A stretch of DNA of 6,022 nt from Burkholderiales bacterium (GTDB lineage Bacteria; Pseudomonadota; Gammaproteobacteria; Burkholderiales; SG8-39). Under the pieces are notes generated by a model. It was not told the DNA's origin, did not search any database, and was given only the letters and a program-made list of their open reading frames with translations. Shown here in pieces: positions 5,059 to 6,022 of this stretch. The translations under genes and the position numbers were made by a program. How positions within the stretch are numbered: the first letter of the stretch is position 1; every line of letters begins with the position of its first letter. The stretch is from NCBI GenBank assembly GCA_919902965.1, contig CAKKSJ010000095.1, forward strand, positions 1-6,022. Direction: 5' to 3'.

Positions 5059-5922
5059 ATAGGTAGAGGCGACATACAGCAGCAACGACTGACGCTCTTG
5101 GCGTCGATCCTTCTTTGGGAAGGACGGCTGAACAATGCCCGCCTTCGGGAACTGTTTGAACTAAGCAGTGTTCGCGCCAGCGAGTGGATTCGGGAATTTC
5201 GTGAAAAGCACCCAAGGTGGATGGATTGGAATAGCAAGACACGGAGCTACCACGCGTCTTTGGAGGCTTATCGGGCCGGGCGGAATGTTGATCTTCGCAA
5301 GCAAAACGACGCTATTTCGCTCTCGCAGTACCTTGCCCTGGTCGGTGTACCTCACGCGATACCTGAATCGTCCCCCAGCCGCACCATCTGGGCGGCATTC
5401 CCTGAGCTGTCTGTTCCATCTCCAAGAATTTTTGCGCTCCTGTCGGAGGCGATCCGGGCTCGTAGAGCGCTTCAGATTACCTATCGCTCAATGCGGGAGC
5501 CGTCCCCACACCAGAGAGTTATCTCGCCCCATAGTTTGATTCGGGCAGGCCGCCGCTGGCATGCACGCGCCTTCTGCTCGACCAATCAGGATTTTCGAGA
5601 CTACGCGCTCGGTCGAATTGAAAGCGCCAACCTTCTGGATTCACCATCTGAGCGCCTTGACCACGAAGATGAGGCCTGGATGGCGAAGGTACGTGTGCGT
5701 CTCGTCGCTCATCCCGGTCTGACGCCGGACCAGGAATCGCTGATCCGCTTCGAATACTTCAATAACACTGCAGCTCGGGTAGATACATGCCGGGGCGCCC
5801 TGATCGGCTACTTTATCCAGGACGTAAGGGCCGCCATCGATACAAAAACCCAGCAGCCACCGGACTATCAACTTGCCGTCGCCAATATCGAGGAGGTTCG
5901 ACCATGGCTATTTCCGGGCTGA
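5044..5922 (+). CDS. Winged-helix WYL-domain transcriptional regulator, BrxR/CapW type
   Basis: This is probably a homodimeric DNA-binding repressor of the kind found ahead of BREX, CBASS and other defence operons. Residues about 10-75 form an N-terminal winged helix (LTLLASILLWEGRLNNARL, 17-35, then the likely recognition helix SSVRASEWIREFRE, 41-54). Residues about 125-200 form the WYL domain, with ITYRSM (145-150), RWHARAF (171-177) and FRDYALGRI (184-192). Here WHA stands where WYL stands in classic members, as usual for this subgroup. Residues about 212-290 form the C-terminal WCX-like domain. The length of 292 fits the family. The ATG at 5044 has no ribosome site and sits inside the half-site repeats; the in-frame ATG at 5056 is a real alternative, four residues shorter. 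It is divergent from abiE and overlaps the next gene by 19 nt. Family call is confident; its regulon is inferred. Confidence 0.88.
   Translation: MVVRMIGRGDIQQQRLTLLASILLWEGRLNNARLRELFELSSVRASEWIREFREKHPRWMDWNSKTRSYHASLEAYRAGRNVDLRKQNDAISLSQYLALVGVPHAIPESSPSRTIWAAFPELSVPSPRIFALLSEAIRARRALQITYRSMREPSPHQRVISPHSLIRAGRRWHARAFCSTNQDFRDYALGRIESANLLDSPSERLDHEDEAWMAKVRVRLVAHPGLTPDQESLIRFEYFNNTAARVDTCRGALIGYFIQDVRAAIDTKTQQPPDYQLAVANIEEVRPWLFPG
5891..5896 (+). promoter_or_regulatory. Strong Shine-Dalgarno site of the gene after the WYL regulator
   Basis: AGGAGG lies within the last codons of the WYL gene, 7 nt before the ATG at 5904. It is the best ribosome site in the window and decides the start at 5904 over the in-frame ATG at 5922, which has no such site but overlaps the WYL stop as TGATG. 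Confidence 0.8.
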
Positions 5923-6022
5923 TGACGGTTCCCTACGGCTTTGACGGCCGGTCCGCAGCGACACTCCTAGCCGTTGGCCAGCACAAGCAGCGCGCGAGAT
6001 CGCAGGATGTTGAACTGACCGA
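5904..6022 (+). CDS. Start of an unrecognised gene downstream of the WYL regulator (3' end outside window)
   Basis: The frame opens with ATG at 5904 and has no stop through the window end, giving 39 complete codons. The visible N-terminus includes MTVPYGFDGRSAATLLAVG (from residue 7), followed by a charged segment with Lys, Arg and Gln. I do not recognise the family. No signal peptide or membrane helix is evident. It overlaps the WYL gene by 19 nt in another frame and has a strong AGGAGG site, so it is co-transcribed and probably translationally coupled with the regulator. If the usual arrangement of BrxR/CapW-type regulators holds, it would be the first structural gene of the controlled defence operon. 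That role is inferred from position only. Confidence 0.75.
   Translation, partial: MAISGLMTVPYGFDGRSAATLLAVGQHKQRARSQDVELT

Overview
The window looks like a piece of a bacterial defence or accessory island. The genes are GC-rich with codon use biased to G/C, in the style of a mesophilic Pseudomonadota genome (for example Burkholderiales, Xanthomonadales or Pseudomonadales). That placement is an inference from base composition and gene families; no rRNA or other marker gene is present.

Region 1 (1-2823, plus strand) holds three co-directional genes. The first is the C-terminal part of a superfamily 2 helicase whose reading frame is already open at base 1. Its sequence around the window start and its helicase body match the helicase half of the primase-helicase proteins of TOTE conflict systems, so an N-terminal primase domain may lie upstream. 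It is followed by a 386-residue conserved protein of unknown function, then a 107-residue protein resembling the CcbP calcium-binding family. Spacings are 67 and 18 nt, so a single operon is plausible.

Region 2 (2824-3282) is a 459-bp stretch with no convincing gene. It separates two convergent units and contains several short perfect palindromes, but no recognisable terminator, tRNA or mobile element.

Region 3 (3283-4947, minus strand) is a complete type IV toxin-antitoxin / abortive-infection pair: AbiEi-type antitoxin (winged-helix, DUF6088-like) followed by AbiEii-type nucleotidyltransferase toxin. The two overlap by 8 nt. A near-consensus sigma-70 promoter lies directly upstream, with a 10-bp palindrome in its spacer.

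Region 4 (about 5008-6022, plus strand) is divergent from abiE. It starts with a cluster of CGTA/TACG half-sites at a 17-bp period, then a 292-residue winged-helix/WYL regulator of the BrxR/CapW type. That regulator overlaps the start of another gene, which has a strong AGGAGG site and runs off the window. Regulators of this type usually control the defence operon they precede, so the most interesting uncharacterised system probably begins at 5904 and continues beyond the window.

Overall, three separately organised units, each with defence links, are packed side by side: a helicase/unknown/CcbP unit, abiE, and a WYL-controlled operon.
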